From assembly GCA_036897625.1 (NCBI GenBank), contig JAYMTA010000135.1, forward strand, positions 1 through 38,150: 38,150 nucleotides of DNA, given 5' to 3'. The DNA is from Pelargonium cotyledonis (Eukaryota > Streptophyta > Magnoliopsida > Geraniales > Geraniaceae). The notes under the pieces are model-generated. The model had not been told where the DNA came from, searched no databases, and saw nothing but the letters and a program-made list of their open reading frames with translations. Below, in pieces: positions 1 to 12,000 of this stretch; the first letter of the stretch is position 1; each line of letters opens with the position of its first letter. Both the position numbers and the translations under genes were made by a program.

Positions 1-6
1 TCAGCA

Positions 7-28
7 AAGTTAACGGTTCCGTTAACTT
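7..28. repeat. Short perfect inverted repeat with TTAAC run
   Basis: The arms AAGTTAACGG (7-16) and CCGTTAACTT (19-28) are perfect reverse complements around a 2-base loop, followed by further TTAAC units to about position 37. It lies in what must be an intron of the truncated 4CL-like gene. TAACGG-type palindromes also occur in the terminal arms of the Mutator-like element at 24949-25894, so this may be a transposon scar. That link is inference only. Confidence 0.45.
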
Positions 29-238
29 AACTTAACAGATGGACCCACGTGACCAAATAGTATAAAGTCTGGATACTGCTAGAGCCCAAATATTTGATTG
101 GGGATCTATGGAGTGAGTTTTTCATACATTAGGAGTCTTTGTAGCATTTATACCAATCATAAATAATGATTCAAATTCCCTATTTGTGCTTCCTTTATAT
201 AACATAATGTTCTTCACTAAAATTTGATGCTAATGCAG

Positions 239-732
239 GTTGCTCCTGCTGAGTTAGAACAAGTTCTTCAATCACATTCGCAAATTGTAGATGCTGCAGT
301 GATACCGTAACTCCAATATATTTTCTTTCGCTTTCAAATTAAGAATATTTAGGTTAATTTTTTTTTTATAAGTTCAACTTAATTTTATCAAATTGAATAA
401 CAGATACCCTGATGAAGATGCTGGTCAGATACCTATGGCTTTTGTTGTGAGACAACCACAAAGCAAGCTCGAGGGACAGGAAATAATGGAATTTGTTGCA
501 AAACAGGTGAAAATTAATTTCTTGAGCGTTTAATTGCATTGAAATGTTGTCCATTTTTATGTGTGGAGTGTGAAATTTGGTTTATTGTTGATCTCGTATT
601 TATTTTCAGGTCAGTCCGTACAAGAAGATAAGGCGAGTGGCATTTGTCAACTCCATACCAAAAAGTGCTACTGGGAAAATATTGAGGAAGGAGTTGAGAG
701 ATAAGATCCTAACGGGATCTTCTAAGTTGTAA
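239..732 (+). CDS. 4-coumarate:CoA ligase-like acyl-CoA synthetase, 3' end (last 97 residues), peroxisomal
   Basis: Partial gene; the upstream exons lie left of the window. The three exons are 239-306, 404-506 and 610-732 (TAA stop), with GT-AG introns and a continuous frame. The product is the C-terminal subdomain of the ANL adenylate-forming superfamily, which activates a carboxylic acid with ATP and joins it to CoA. Visible hallmarks are V-A-P-A-E-L-E at the start (family motif following the hinge), then V-S-P-Y-K-K, and the A10 motif [10 protein letters not shown], whose lysine is the catalytic lysine of the adenylation step. The protein ends in S-K-L, the canonical PTS1 signal, so it should act in the peroxisome. 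Plant 4CL-like enzymes of this class include ones acting on jasmonate precursors, fatty acids or p-coumarate for ubiquinone. The substrate cannot be told from this fragment, because the substrate-binding part is missing. Confidence 0.92.
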
Positions 733-1673
733 CATTGCCGAACCTTTCGGCAAGATATCACATTTGTAAAAGTAATTGGAATATCGATCATCTGTAACTA
801 AGACAAAGTTAAGTATAATGATCAACCGTTCAATGAGCGTAGAAAGAAATTGTAATCAGCACTACAATGCATTTAAGTAAATAATAGAGCAAAACAAATT
901 AAAAGCTTATGAGCTCAACGAAATGTGAAACACGATTTGATAAAAAAAAAATGAGGTGTGTATTGCAACGGCTTGTTAGAAATAGAATTGATCAACTGGA
1001 TTAAGCGAATGTAAAGTTGAATCAATTTGTTATCAGCATATTTATTTATTTATTTAAGTCATCTATTGAAGTGCAACGAAGAATTGAAGACAAGAATCGT
1101 ATAAACAAAATTCACGATGATTGTCATAATAAAAAATTCTTTCCACATTATTTGCCGGCCCCAAAATAAATAAAATATCATTGTGACACATTCTTACAAA
1201 TCAATTCAATATATAATATACATATACACGAATACATGCTGAGCCAAGCGGTCGTTGCAAAAATATACATGTACATATTTTCATAATCCATAATCCTCAT
1301 TGAGAAATACAATTGGGCTCATTAATACAAACCCATCTACCAATCCTCATTTTACAACTCCACTTTAGCTATCCCTTAAAATAACATAGATTTACATCTG
1401 ATCTGCCAACAAGTTTCAACTGAAATTTCACAAAGTTTATCTCTCTCATCTGACCTCCAAATCTGCCATGAAAATTCAGTTCATGATTCACCAGAAGAAA
1501 AATCAATGATCTGCATTGAATTTGCAATCATATATCCATGTCTAGCCACCAGAAACCCTAGCCAATTTTTGTACCAGACAGCCAAGGACGAAGACTCTGT
1601 GAACTAGTGTCTACCGGAACACCAGAAACAGTATCGTCGTTCCCTGGGAAGGGTTTGAGCCCATTTCTCACAA
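733..1673. other. Spacer between 4CL-like gene and TPLATE (3' UTR, promoter, 5' UTR)
   Basis: No coding exon is visible. The left part should hold the 3' UTR of the 4CL-like gene, and the right part the promoter and 5' leader of TPLATE, since both genes point right. The stretch is AT-rich, with a TATTTATTTATTTA run near 1039. From about 1560 it becomes less AT-rich, as expected for the TPLATE leader. No clear TATA box could be assigned. Confidence 0.6.
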
Positions 1674-4600
1674 ATGGATATCCTTTGCGCTCAGATCCAA
1701 GCGGACCTCCGCTCCAACGACGCTCTCCGCCAGACCTATGCACTCCTCCAGGCCCTCCAGCAGTCAGCCGCCGGCCGCGACATCTCCGTCATCGCTAAGT
1801 CCGCCGTTGAGGAGATCGTCGCCTCCCCTGCTTCCGCTGTCTGCAAAAAGCTCGCCTTCGACCTCATCCGCTCCACCCGCCTCACCGCCGACCTCTGGGA
1901 CACCGTTTGCTCCGGCATTCGTGCCGATCTCCACTTTCCCGATCCTGATGTCACTGCCGCTGCTCTCTCCTCCCTCGCCGCCCTCCCCTCCTACTCCCTG
2001 GCCAAGCTTATCACCGACTCCAACAACGAAATCTCCGCCTGCTTCGACAGCCCCAGCCACAATCTCCGCTATTCCATCACCGAAACCCTCGGCTGCATCC
2101 TTGCTCGCGATGATCTCGTCACGCTCTGCGAGTTCAATGTCAATTTGCTCGACAAGGTCTCGCACTGGTGGATCCGCATCGGCCAGAACATGCTCGACAA
2201 GTCAGATATCGTCTCTAAGGTTGCCTTTGAGTCCGTGGGGAGGCTTTTTCATGAGTTCGATTCAAAGAGGATGAGTAGATTGGCTGGTGACAAATTGGTG
2301 GACAGTGAGAATTCAGTGGCGATTCGGTCCAATTGGGTGTCTTCCATGGTGGAATTTATGTGGAAGAAGCGTAATGCTCTGATGGCCAGGTCGCTGGTTC
2401 TGCCGGTTGAGAGTTTCAGGGCGACGGTCTTTTCCCTTGCCTATGCAGTGAAGTCGGTTGCTTCTGGTGCTGTGGAAATTATCCGCAAGCTGTCAAAATC
2501 CTCTCGAGGGGCAAATGGAAGCTTGATGAGTTCTGGCAATGCGGAGAGGTTTGTGGGTGTTTCTGATGTAGTGTCACATTTGGCACCATTCTTGTCATCG
2601 TCACTGGATCCGGCATTGATTTTTGAGGTGGGGATCAATATGTTGTACTTGGCTGATGTGCCTGGAGGGAAGCCTGAGTGGGCTGCACAGTCAATTATAG
2701 CAATTCTCACTCTTTGGGATAGGCAAGAGTTTTCGTCTGCAAGAGAAAGTATTGTAAGGGCTGCAGTTACCAATCTACACCTCCTCGATCTTCATATGCA
2801 GGTTCACATTCCCTCTTTCTGTTTCTTTCATTTGTTTAATTAAGTGAGCAATGTAGGCTTGCTATATGGTGGATCAATAACCTAGCGCAAAATTCAGTAC
2901 AGATGCTTCTTAAAACTCCACCATAACTATACTTGATATCTGTTCAGGGAAACTTATAGAGATTCCTTGGTTGTTGGAATGGGGTAATTGGTTTTGGTGG
3001 ACAATGGAATGGGTAGAAATGTTTGTGTGCACAAATGAGGCTTTGCATTCAAATCAAGCTTCTTTTAGGGAAAATATATATTATGTAGATCAACCAGTAT
3101 GCTTTTCAGATAGTGATGTCTTTTTGAAAGAAAAAAATCATTGGCTGGTTAGGCTGTGTAAGATACAGTTTTTCATCTATATATGTTCACTCTATGTAGG
3201 TTATTGGAACATCATTATGTTACTTTGTTATCCACACTCCATAGCTTTACTTTCTCCTATTTTGGTTTCTAAATTGTCAAAGAAAAAAAAATATTAACCT
3301 TTTGCATACCTTGGTGTCACTGTTAATTTATTGCCACTAGTAGTATGTACATGAATTAACATTGTAAACTGAAAATATATTGTTTTAAGGTTTCTCTGTT
3401 TAAGAGACTGCTTCTTATGGTGAGAAACTTGAGGGCAGAATCAGACCGCATGCATGCTTTGGCCTGTATTTGCCGGACAGCTCTTTGTGTTGACCTATTT
3501 GCGAAGGAAAGCGTCCGAAGAGGTCAAAAACCAGTTCCTGGAACTGATATTGCTTCACTTTTTGAAGATGCTAGAATAAGAGATGATCTCAACAGTACAA
3601 CAAGTAAAAACTTGTTTAGAGAGGAACTGGTTGCAACACTAGTGGAGAGTTGCTTCCAGTTGTCTCTTCCTCTGCCCGAACAAAAAAACTCAGGCAAGGA
3701 GAGCAGGGTCATTGGAGCCTTGGCATATGGAACTGGCTATGGTGCATTGAACTGGACAGAGCCAGCCTTGGAGGTGGTTGAAGTTTGTAAGCCTTGTGTC
3801 AAATGGGACTGTGATGGCCGGACCTATGCAATCGATTGCTATTTGAAGTTGCTTGTCAGGCTATGTCATATCTATGATACCAGGGGAGGTGTAAAGAGAG
3901 TTAAAGATGGAGCATCACAGGATCAGATCTTCAATGAAACAAGGTTGCAAAATTTGCAACGTGAACTTGTGAGAGATCTTCTTGAGGTATGTTAATTTCA
4001 TCACTAAATACTACACATTCTGATTTTCTCGCATACTTCTGGTGCATTTATGTCTTCAGTTACTCTGTTTGGTTCACCGTGAAATTTGTTACCTCCTTAT
4101 GTAGACCAGAGTCACTATTGTCCTCGTGAAAATAAAATATAAATTCTACATTCGGAATTACGCCGGTTTAGTGGCTGTATGTTTATAAGCTCGTGTGATT
4201 TAGTTGGATGCTGTAGTATTGGCAAGTAATGTGAGCTGGCCATGTACTTATGTCTTTTGATCAGTTCATTAAGGGTGCATTGCTGAATCATACTGTCCAA
4301 TGTCCAATGTTCAATATAGTTAAGGTTGATAGCACTGTTTTTACCACCATCTTCCTGCAGTTCTTGGTTGCAGTTTTCTAGATCTGTAGATTTTATGGTT
4401 TTAATTATTAAGTAGTATTGAACTTCTTTTTGCTCTATCTCGTACAGGTGAATACTCCAAGAATATGTGCTCGCCTAATCTGGGCTGTTTCAGAACACAT
4501 AGATCTGGAAGGTTTGGATCCGCTTCTAGCTGATGATCCTCAGGACCCGCTTAACATTATTGTATCAAATATGCACAAGGTTCTATTCAACACGGATGCA

Positions 4601-7600
4601 GCTGCTAATACATCAAATAGACTTCAAGATGTTCAGGCAGTTCTTTTATGTGCTCAGCGGTTGGGATCACGTAATATGAGGGCTGGCCAGTTATTGACTA
4701 AAGAGCTTGAAGAGTTTAGAAGCAATGCTTTGGCCGATTCTGTTAACAAGCACCAGTGCAAGTTGATACTGCAGAGAATTAAATATGCCACCAGTCATCC
4801 AGAAAGCAGGTTGGCAATTTAAATTTTCTTATAATCTGTAAATGAAAGTGGATAGGAAGTTCTGATTTTATTTTAGAGGAAACTGGTTTGCTTCTGTTTC
4901 ATCTGCTGAATACAAGCATCAGCATTTGCCATTTTTTCTCTGTAGTAATAGTTTGGCTTCACATTTGCAGTCTATCCAGATCTGGATCTAACGTCACAGG
5001 TTGAATTGTCCTGCCTGAGTCCTGTTTCCCACTATCCCAACTGTTGTGTGGTGGAAAGTAGGATAAGAATAGTGGACAACTTTTTTGCCTAAACAAAGTA
5101 GAATTGGTTTCTCTCTGTAATCATTAGATCATTGAACCTTTTTTTGTTTATTTGTGAGCAATAAACATACTGAAATAACTTGCACTCCTATATGTATGTT
5201 TAATATTCCTCTGGGATAACCAAGCTGCTCATGCTCAAGAAAGCCTATTAGGCTAGAGTAGAAAAGTAGAAATTTTAAGTACGTAATTTTTTAGGATTTT
5301 GGAAATGAAGCATCACCGCCTTGTATCTTACTACTAGAATAGTCTGCTACATATATGCGTTTTTGCTTATAGAAAGTTGAAGTTTGGAACTAATTCTACC
5401 CTTCGTATGAACTATAAACATTTCTAGGGATGAAAAAAATTATCCATATGTTTTTCTTTGCAATTAAATCATTCTGAAATAACTTTGTATTCTTATGCTC
5501 AAAGTTGTGTATTCTGCTCCAATAATGTTTCTTTTCAGGTGGGCTGGTGTAAGTGAAGCCGGAGGAGATTACCCATTTAGCCACCACAAACTAACTGTTC
5601 AGTTTTATGAAGCATCTGCAGCTCAAGATAGAAAGTTGGAAGAATTGGTTCACAAGGCTATTTTAGAGCTTTGGAGGCCAGACCCTAGTGAACTAACACT
5701 TTTACTGACTAAAGGAATTGACTCAACTCTACTCAAGGTTCCTCCAACTGCATATACATTGACTGGCAGTAGTGATCCTTGCTATGTTGAAGCATATCAT
5801 TTGGCAGACTCAGGTGATGGAAGGGTCACTCTGCATTTGAAGGTCAAGGCTCTTTTTCACTTATATAGATATTTTAGATGATATTCTTTTGTTTCTGCTC
5901 TCTACCCCGTGTAATGTGACTTATGTAAGAAATTACTAGTTCATGGTTTTATGCTAAAAACGCCTTTGATATAAAATATTCTAACCTGATTTTTCTACTT
6001 CTTTTTGTTGAAATTGATAATTAACATTTGAAATGGAGGGATTGCTCAAGTAACTTGTAAAAAACAACCTACTAGTGTCTGAAAAAAGTAAGGCAAACTG
6101 GAATACTTTATCCCAAATTTCTGAGTTTGTTCTTTTATCCAGATACAGGGAATAAGAAAAAACTAATAACATCGTGAACATTTCAAAATTTCTTTGTACA
6201 TGTTTGCTTAGTGGGTACCAAAGTTGGATTGCAATTTTATGTTGATGTTCTCACTCCTTATTAATGAATTTATTGCAGGTTCTAAATTTGACTGAACTTG
6301 AATTGAACCGGGTAGACATCAGGGTAGGGTTATCTGGTGCACTATATTTTATGGACAGGTCTCCTCAAGCAGTCCGGCAGCTAAGGAATCTTGTTTCCCA
6401 GGTATCCTTTCCTGCTTTTGCCCACTGATATGTTGTGCCTGCCTTCACATGCAATATATCTCAAGTGGTTAAAACACTTTGGATTCCCTCTGAGGTCTCA
6501 AGTTCGAGCCTTCTTGTCGACGGTATGGGTTGGGATTTGTGGGGTAGGGTTTAGGGTGACGCTCCCTTTGGGGAGTGAGAAACATTTTTACTTCGAGTAT
6601 GATGTCCCGTTGCTGATAAAAAAAATGAAAAATAAATAAATAACGTCATCATTATTTTTACTGCTTGTTTGTATTGAAAGTTAAAACTGTTTTACAAGTT
6701 TCAGGAAGTTCTTTTGTCTCAAATAATCATTTTAGTTGACTGTATTTATGAATGACATCTTGTGACTCTTTACCTGATGATCTGCATCTAGGATCCAGTG
6801 CTCTGCAGTGTGACAGTGGGTGTCTCACATTTTGAAAGATGTGCACTTTGGGTCCAAGTCTTGTACTATCCATTCTATGGAAATGGTGGAGCAGGAGATT
6901 ATGAAGGTGACTATTCTGAAGAGGATGCTCAAATCATTAAACACAAAAGAAGCTTGAGGTCAGAACTAGGAGAACCGGTGATTTTGAGGTGTCAACCTTA
7001 CAAAATTCCACTGACTGAGCTTCTGTTGCCTCACAAAATCTCACCCGTCGAGTTTTTTCGTCTATGGCCAAGTTTACCTGCTATAGTAGAGTACACTGGT
7101 ACATATACTTATGAGGGAAGTGGCTTTATGGCCATTGCTGCACAGCAGTATGGTTCCTCTCCTTTCTTAAGTGGACTGAAATCATTGGCTTTGAAGCCTT
7201 TCCACAGAGTATGTTCACACATCATCCGAACAGTGGCAGGATTTCAGGTAGAATTTACTGTCTTTTCCTAATGTTTGAACTGTTGACCTCTTCACTCGTT
7301 GTATTTAGTATTTACATGCTACTTCTAAGTTATAATGAAGCGGTTCATAGTCATTTAGCTTGTCAAACTGCCTCCTCTTTTGAGTTTTGACACGGTTGAA
7401 ATTAAAACTATTTTCTCTAATAACTTGAAGGAGTTTGTTAATGTACCCAAATTTATTGTATTGAAAGATCAACATTGCTCCAAGTTTTGTTCTTGAAATG
7501 CTAGAAAAAGAAAATTATTATTTGTATGTTTTCTTGAAATTGTAGTAGCTGGGAACTAGTTTGTTTGGGTCCTTATCCTCTTTATGAAGTTAACATTTTC

Positions 7601-8151
7601 AAATTGTCCTTGAACAGTTATGCTACGCTGCAAAAACTTGGTATGGAGGCTTTCTTGGCTTGATGATTTTTGGAGCCAGTGAAGTGAGCAGAAATGTGGA
7701 CCTTGGTGATGAGACAACTACTATGATATGTAAATTTGTAGTCCGAGCTTCTGATGCATCAATTACAAAGGAAATTGGATCAGATCTGCAGGGCTGGTTG
7801 GACGACCTCACTGATGGAGGTGTGGAGTACATGCCTGAAGATGAAGTCAAGAGCGCTGCTGCTGAGAGGCTTAGAATATCAATGGAACGGATAGCCTTGC
7901 TAAAGGCAGCCCAACCAAAACCCAAGAGTCCAGAATCAGATGACGACGAAGAAGAGGACAAGGAAGAGGAGTTAGATGAGGATAAGAATAAGAAAAAGAA
8001 AGACGGGGAGGAGGAAGATGAGAAAAAGGGACCTACGACTCTGTCAAAGTTAACTGCCGAGGAAGTAGAGCACCGCGCACTCCAAGCAGCTGTGCTCCAA
8101 GAGTGGCATATGGTGTGTAAAGACAAAGACAGTAAAGCCAAATTGAGTTGA
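1674..8151 (+). CDS. TPLATE: TPLATE, core subunit of the TPLATE (TSET-type) endocytic adaptor complex
   Basis: Seven exons: 1674-2801, 3390-3986, 4448-4809, 5539-5842, 6279-6401, 6792-7247 and 7618-8151. They give 1167 aa, close to the roughly 1176 aa of Arabidopsis TPLATE. All introns are GT-AG and the frame closes at every junction. The start M-D-I-L-C-A-Q-I-Q-A-D-L-R matches the conserved family N-terminus. Residues 1 to about 500 are the adaptin-like helical trunk. An appendage-like region follows, and the C-terminal anchor region ends in a charged acidic/lysine tract at about 1096-1128 and a conserved short tail (K-L-T-A-E-E-V-E-H). The family acts at the plasma membrane and cell plate as part of an eight-subunit complex driving clathrin-mediated endocytosis, and is essential for pollen. 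The first about 550 nt of exon 1 are markedly C-rich at third codon positions compared with the rest. Intron 5 carries a SINE. The downstream neighbour CSN3 is convergent. Confidence 0.97.
6452..6634 (+). mobile_element. tRNA-derived SINE inside TPLATE intron 5
   Basis: An A-box-like CTCAAGTGGTTAA (6460-6472) and a B-box-like AGTTCGAGCCT (6501-6511) have the spacing of an RNA polymerase III internal promoter. A tRNA-unrelated body follows, then an A-rich tail (about 6618-6645). This is the structure of a plant SINE. No convincing target-site duplication was found, so the ends are approximate. It sits within intron 6402-6791 in the gene's sense orientation and does not touch the splice sites. 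Confidence 0.7.
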
Positions 8152-9033
8152 TTTACATAAAAGAGGTTTGACGTGATGCAATATGTGTTTTTTGTGTGCT
8201 CTATTTTGGTAGGTTAGTTAATAGATATAGTAGTGAGTGAAAATTTGATTATTGTAATTTTATTCCTTGGGGGAATTCCCCTGTACATGTTGTATCAGCT
8301 ACAGCTAGTGAGTCAAGTCTTGTTTTGAGGATTTAATTGATTGTTATACATTGGTTGGAGGTGATTGTTTTCTCCAAGTTCAATGGAATTACCCATTTCC
8401 ACAATTATTTCCATACTTGAGTTTGGCAATTTGAAATCTGCTATTCTGTCTGATAGATACAGAGAAGATCAAGATGCTGTGTTTACATTATTTATTTATA
8501 AGTAAGCGTATTAACCGAGGCTCGAACTTGAGTTTTCTGGAGGAGTAAATACCTTAGGTCAATTGCTCCGGTGAAAGTTAATAGATGTGTTTATTTGTTT
8601 GTATTGAGAATCGATGTCATGCCTCATAGTTGGGAATAAAAGTGTTGTTTTGTGCACATCAATGGTAAACGAGCTAGTTCATGTATCACAGAACACGAAC
8701 ATCTGGACTTCAAATTTCTACATAAACTTCAACTCTTCCCCGTAGTTCCACAGCCAAAAGGAAATTTCGAGCAAGTTTTTGTTAGCTATGGGTATACAAT
8801 ATGAGTATACAATGCGCTGTTGTATCAAATTTGCATCACTAACGCAAAATTTGGAATGATATCATTTAATTCTTTGTTGAAAGCTGAATAGTAGACACCT
8901 CGTTACAGAATGATAACTACTTTGATAGGATTTAATCCCCAATCCGCCGCTTGGCAGTGAAACAACAAAAAGAAAAAGAAAATTTCACATCTCTTTGGAC
9001 AACAGGTAGCCGATATGTTCAGGGTTTTGTTTT
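8152..9033. other. Convergent spacer between TPLATE and CSN3
   Basis: Holds the 3' UTRs of both convergent genes. No coding exon is seen. The only recognisable element is the SINE head at 8490-8575; the remainder is AT-rich unique-looking sequence. Confidence 0.6.
8490..8575 (-). mobile_element. Truncated tRNA-derived SINE head
   Basis: Read on the minus strand there is an A-box-like GGAGCAATTGACCTAAGG (8569-8552), then a B box AAGTTCGAGCCTCGG (ending near 8515), about 35 bases apart, then AT-rich sequence. The 15-nt CTCAAGTTCGAGCCT around the B box is shared exactly with the SINE in TPLATE intron 5, suggesting one family in opposite orientations. No tRNA cloverleaf can be completed, so it is not a functional tRNA gene. 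Confidence 0.5.
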
Positions 9034-12000
9034 TCATATGTTGAATTTCTGTGGTACAGAATCAAAATCGTCAAAGTCAAATCTCTGTCTCTCTCTCCCA
9101 GCCTGAAAGATTGAAGGGTTGTTAGAATGCTGATCAACAGTTCAATCCAATTAAGCAATTATAAATTTAACTGAAGAAATAGGCTAACCTTCGCTAAATA
9201 CAGTGGATCACATGATATGTTTTCATCCATTGAAGTCAGCTTCTTTGAAAGCATTATTATCCTGAAGGGTGTAGAGGCCAAATAACAACATATAAACACT
9301 TCCGAGTTATTCGCTAACATAATGCATTTTGAACAAATTGTAAAATTTAAAACCCATTACTAGACTGGTACAGACAAGAAAGTTCATGGCCATTGTAGGG
9401 GGGTATGTAATGAGCATTAATGCTTAACTTATCAGGTATATATTGGCAATATTGTGTATACCTCTGAATAGACGAGTCAATATGCTCAATCATGTCACAG
9501 GATTTATACTGTTCAGGATCCTCGAGGAATCTAACCATGCCATCCTTCTGGTTGATGGTTGCAAATATCTCACCATCTTGGATCTAAAATTAGACATAAA
9601 CCAAATCAGGCAATACAAAAATTGAGGGGCAGAATCCATAATACAAGCTGCAATTTGGAACTACCATTTGAAGAACATGCATCTCTGCCTCTTTAGCGCT
9701 ATTTAGCTGCACCGTGTTGGCTATATCTTGGAGGGAAAGAGTTAAGTATGTCTGGGTCAATCGCTGGATATTTCGCTTGTACATGGATGACACGGCCTGC
9801 TTAACCAGTCCAAGATTGTTGTCCTGAGGAAATATCACGAGTCATGGAGATGAGAACATTCCAAACAGTGTTAACAAACACACACACATATTAAATTGTA
9901 GCACAGCAAGCTTACATGTTCAAATTTCTCCCTGTTTGTCTGGACAAAGGCTTCTAACTCTGCAATTTTCCCAGTGCCATAACTATTCGCCAGTTCAATG
10001 TAAGCCTGTTCCAGGTAGATTAGAATAAATATATTAATAAATGTGGAAGGTAACTATTCACCAATACTATAACCAAACAAGTTCATATAGATGAGAACAA
10101 AACCTCACTGAAAGAAACAGAAAAATATAAATGTGGATGGTAACTTAGAAAATTAACATAAAGATAAGAAAAAACTGTTAGTTGCATCCTTGGGCGTGCA
10201 CAAAACAGTGATAACATGTTCAGAAAACTACCACCGGAGTTTACTTACCACGGGCTTCTTTCCTTCAGTGTTTGTTATCAAGAATGTACATGCTTACTTC
10301 AAAATTGTTTTGGGTTGAAAAGGGGGTAACTAATGAGAAATTCAGCATCTTATGTCTAAAAGCTGAGGTTGATATGAGAAATATATTATATCGTGCGAAG
10401 GTACCATTTTATTTTTACCATAATACATGAAAGTTTTACATTAAAAAAAGCAAGGTTATTTCGGTGAGACATTAAAGAATGCTAAGAAGGAAGCCCATTT
10501 GGTACTAAACAATGATTACTCAATAGACAATAGTGTATTGCTCGCATAGAGCATAGATGCAAGCCTACAACTTTTTTTGGGTGCAAGCTAAATAGTAGAA
10601 CAAAGAGGTTCTAATATCTAAATTGAAATTATTTAACTCAAAGTCAAAATTACCTGACAAAAGTTTCTCAAATTCCTTTGTGCCACTGAAGATGTGTACC
10701 TAGGAAGAGTTGTGGAGAACTGCCAAGAAATGCAATAAATCATCCGATTAGATTTTAAGAAAATGAAAGTAAAAAGCAACAGATCAGATTGCCAAGCCAA
10801 TGTTTGTCCAAGAAGATGCATATAGACATTGTTTAACATTAACAATACCTTGTAAGTTTTATTTTCAGTAGTACTCCTTTCTAAAAGTCCAAACTTCTCC
10901 TTTAGAGTGTCTCAAATGTCAAATTTAAAGATTTAAATGCTGATTTTGATTTTTCTCTACTTCAAAACTATCAATCATGTTGAAATAGTCAATCCAAAAT
11001 AAACTTGAATTCACCAAAAAAAGGGGTGGAATAAAATAATAACCGAATAATTGTTTTTATTAAGCAGTGCTTCCAAACTATCAAATAAATTAACCGTGTA
11101 TTCTTATGGAATACCATCTAAATGCAAAACCCTTGTAATACAACAGCATACCTGTCCCTGGTGAATGAGTGAGACCAGTATGTATTTTTTGTATGCTTCA
11201 ATGGCTATGGCATTCATAGTAGACATTGGAGCAGTGACAACCTGGAAAATTAGCAATGAGCAGTCAAGATATGCCGAATACAGTAATAGTTATCTTATAG
11301 GTAAGATGAAAAATCAACTATACACGTGAATGAGCAGTAAAAAATACAGACATTGTGCAGAAGCTCCAATGCCTTGCGAAAATGCTTTTGTCCAATGCAG
11401 ATCATCCCCCTACGACCATGTTAAAATGAAAATCACTGTCATTAAAACATAAAAGTGATAAATCAACCACAATGGCCATGCATTTAATGGAATTCTACCC
11501 ATATGAATTACTTAAGCATGCTACTCATAAAGCAGATCCGACAAATGAAAGAAGGGAGCTTGACGAAAACAAATTTTGGATGCAATGAGAAGGCCAAATG
11601 AAACAGCATACTTCCCATGAAATTCACAACACATATACAAAGCTAAAGTGACTTACCCATAATAGCAGTAGAGAAGAAGATCCCTTGGCTGATCAACCTC
11701 AAATATGTCATCCCCTAAAAGAGAAAACCCAGTTTTGTAGCACTTTGCTAACAAACAAAGAAGAAGAAACTCTGGGTGTAAACTAGTCAAATGTTCTGTG
11801 GAAGTCTGAAGCTTCCGAACAGCAGTCAACATTGGAGCTACAGCTCGTAATGGGGTTTCAAGCAGCATTACTTGGTCCTTTAACCTCTTACAAATGGTGG
11901 TAACTGCAAATTCATCCAGTTGACGTCAACTGTGCATCTATCAGAAGTATAAAATGAGCACAATATATAAAAGGTGAGGGAAAATACACTTTTCAGGCGC

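Noticed and set aside
1738..2274. 178-codon overlapping open frame and a 133-codon antisense frame inside TPLATE exon 1
   Set aside because: Both follow from GC-rich third positions of the true frame; their products are low-complexity (Ser/Pro or Gly/Glu) with no domain.
7623..8141. 172-codon antisense frame with a serine run
   Set aside because: It is the reverse of the acidic/lysine tract of TPLATE; no independent start context or homology.
8490..8575. Functional tRNA gene
   Set aside because: A and B boxes are present but no acceptor stem, anticodon arm or terminator can be paired; fits a SINE head.
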